Of a stretch of 6,123 nt of DNA, positions 4,743 through 6,123 are shown in pieces. Source of the stretch: Sulfurovum sp. (GTDB lineage Bacteria; Campylobacterota; Campylobacteria; Campylobacterales; Sulfurovaceae). The notes beneath the pieces are model-generated. The model had not been told where the DNA came from. It saw only the letters and a program-made list of their open reading frames with translations, and searched no databases. The first letter of the stretch is position 1. Every line of letters starts with the position of its first letter. Location: positions 1 through 6,123 of the forward strand of contig JAMONG010000260.1 of the NCBI GenBank assembly GCA_027066595.1, in the 5' to 3' direction. The position numbers and the translations under genes were made by a program.

Positions 4743-6123
4743 AGAATCTTTAAAAAACAGTATTGATATTATCGATGTAGTAGGTAGCTTTATAGAGCTA
4801 CGTAAAGCAGGTGCAAACTACAAGGCAAACTGTCCGTTTCATGGCGAAAAAACGCCCTCTTTTGTGGTAAGCCCTACCAAACAAATATACCATTGTTTCG
4901 GATGTGGTGTTGGTGGAGATAGCATCAAGTTTGTGATGGAGTTAGAAAAACTCTCTTACCCCGAAGCCATAGAAAAACTGGCAAATATGAATAACTTTTC
5001 GCTTACTTACACTAAGGGGTCTTCAGACTACTCTGATGCCAAGCGTGTACTTGAAGCCATAGGACAATGGTATGTCAAAAACCTGCATCAAAACCCCACC
5101 GCAAAACAATATCTGTTAGACAGAGGGGTCAGCCAAAGTTCCATAGACCGTTTTGAGATAGGGTATGTTCCTGTAGGGCAACAAGTGATGCAGTTTTTAA
5201 CCTCTGCACTACTTCCTTTACCTAAAGCAGCGGAAGCTGGCATCATCGCACAGAGTGAAAATGGGCAAGGGTATTATGCTCGTTTGGTAGAGCGTATCAC
5301 TTTTCCTATCTACTCTGCGAGTGCTTCTATCGTTGGATTTGGTGGGCGTACGATTACGAACCATCCTGCCAAATATATCAACTCCCCCCAAACAAAACTT
5401 TTTAACAAGTCACGTCTACTTTATGGCTATCACTTAGCCAAAGAGAGCATTTATAAAAACAAAAAAATCATCATTTGCGAGGGTTACTTAGATGTGGTGA
5501 TGTTCCATCAAGCAGGCTTTACAGAAGCAGTTGCAGGGATGGGAACGGCACTCACTACAGAACATTTACCTATGTTACGTAAAGGTGACCCAAAAGTCAT
5601 CTTGGCTTACGATGGAGACAAGGCAGGTATTGCTGCTGCACTTAAAGCTGCACAGATGCTTTCTGTGGCGGGGTTTGATGGAGGAGTCGTACTATTTCCT
5701 GATGGACAAGACCCTGCAGATTTGATAGCCAAAGGGCAGAGTGATGTGGTAGCAAAGTTACTGCGTGAAGCTAAACCACTCATTCCTTTTGTATTAGAGA
5801 AGATAGTTTCACAGTATGATCTACATGACCCACGAGCCAAAGAGGCAGGGTTTGGTGCAGTCAAACAGTATATCGATACTTTGACACCTATCATCAAAGA
5901 TGCATACATCCCTACAGCAGCGACACTTTTAGGACTTTCGCCTAGTTTTTTTGGTGCTCAGGCACGACCAGAGAGAGCAAGAGATAACTTTACACAAAAA
6001 AGAGATGATGTCGCACAGTTAAGCATCTTAAAAACACTTATAGAATACCCTGCATATATAGACAATGTCTTAGCGGTACTGGATGTCAACATGTTTGGTG
6101 AATATGCAGGACTTTTTTCGGCA
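4723..6123 (+). CDS. dnaG: DNA primase, 3' end cut off by the window
   Basis: Synthesises the RNA primers for replication, acting with the replicative helicase DnaB. The first 467 codons are present and open to the edge; the family is usually about 550-600 residues, so most of the C-terminal helicase-binding domain is missing. The N-terminal zinc finger has Cys37, His40, Cys58 and Cys61 (CPFH, then CFGC). The RNA-polymerase core carries ERITFPI (190-196), VGFGGR (204-209) and KYINSPQT (217-224). The TOPRIM domain has EGYLDVV (253-259, catalytic Glu253), DGDKAG (297-302, Asp297 and Asp299) and the acidic DGQDPADLI (327-335). All expected metal ligands are present. The start is set by GGAGG at 4714-4718, 4 nt before the ATG, and by alignment of the zinc-finger region. 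Oddly, this start lies inside a 13-bp hairpin and overlaps the stop of a 34-codon upstream ORF. Confidence 0.97.
   Translation, partial: MIDNASIESLKNSIDIIDVVGSFIELRKAGANYKANCPFHGEKTPSFVVSPTKQIYHCFGCGVGGDSIKFVMELEKLSYPEAIEKLANMNNFSLTYTKGSSDYSDAKRVLEAIGQWYVKNLHQNPTAKQYLLDRGVSQSSIDRFEIGYVPVGQQVMQFLTSALLPLPKAAEAGIIAQSENGQGYYARLVERITFPIYSASASIVGFGGRTITNHPAKYINSPQTKLFNKSRLLYGYHLAKESIYKNKKIIICEGYLDVVMFHQAGFTEAVAGMGTALTTEHLPMLRKGDPKVILAYDGDKAGIAAALKAAQMLSVAGFDGGVVLFPDGQDPADLIAKGQSDVVAKLLREAKPLIPFVLEKIVSQYDLHDPRAKEAGFGAVKQYIDTLTPIIKDAYIPTAATLLGLSPSFFGAQARPERARDNFTQKRDDVAQLSILKTLIEYPAYIDNVLAVLDVNMFGEYAGLFSA

Noticed and set aside
5531..5909. Open frames at 5531-5725 (+) and 5607-5909 (-)
   Set aside because: Both fall inside the TOPRIM-coding part of dnaG, whose frame is unambiguous.

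Overview
The window looks like a piece of a Campylobacterota (epsilonproteobacterial) chromosome, probably an environmental, Sulfurovum/Sulfurimonas-like member. This is inferred from protein character, moderately low GC, and the gene order aroC–rnc–rnhA–TPR protein with dnaG divergent, which I recall from Campylobacter-type genomes. No database search was possible. The core genes look vertically inherited: no transposase, phage gene, tRNA, rRNA or CRISPR array is visible.

Layout. Bases 19-4590 hold five tightly packed minus-strand genes, transcribed in this order: a membrane-anchored TPR/zinc-ribbon protein of LapB-like layout (3523-4590), RNase HI rnhA (3120-3563, TTG start, overlapping the previous gene by 41 nt), RNase III rnc (2434-3105), chorismate synthase aroC (1358-2437, ATGA overlap with rnc) and a DUF945/YdgA-like exported protein (19-1353, 4 nt after aroC). 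Gaps are -41, +14, -4 and +4 nt and each downstream gene has a purine-rich Shine-Dalgarno sequence, so this reads as one operon. On the plus strand, the DNA primase gene dnaG starts at 4723 and runs off the right edge after 467 codons.

The unusual part is the 132-nt divergent intergenic region (4591-4722). It opens with a near-perfect 24-bp palindrome (4593-4616) whose arms supply an outward-facing TATAAT on each strand, like a symmetric bidirectional promoter. The plus-strand -10 sits 6 nt before an ATG at 4622 that opens a 34-codon ORF. That ORF starts with the same residues as DnaG (MIDNA) and ends in an ATGA overlap with the dnaG start codon. Within the same 100 nt are three successive hairpins. 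The last has a perfect 13-bp stem that buries both the dnaG Shine-Dalgarno sequence and its start codon. A 16-nt near-repeat (14/16 identical) flanks the segment at a spacing of 101 nt. I see two readings, which can both be true: a cis-acting leader controlling primase synthesis through translational coupling, or a small palindromic element inserted just downstream of the promoter of a formerly leaderless dnaG.

Functionally the locus joins RNA-primer synthesis (DnaG) and RNA:DNA hybrid removal (RNase HI) on either side of one promoter region, with dsRNA processing (RNase III), aromatic amino-acid/chorismate synthesis and two envelope-associated proteins in the minus-strand operon.
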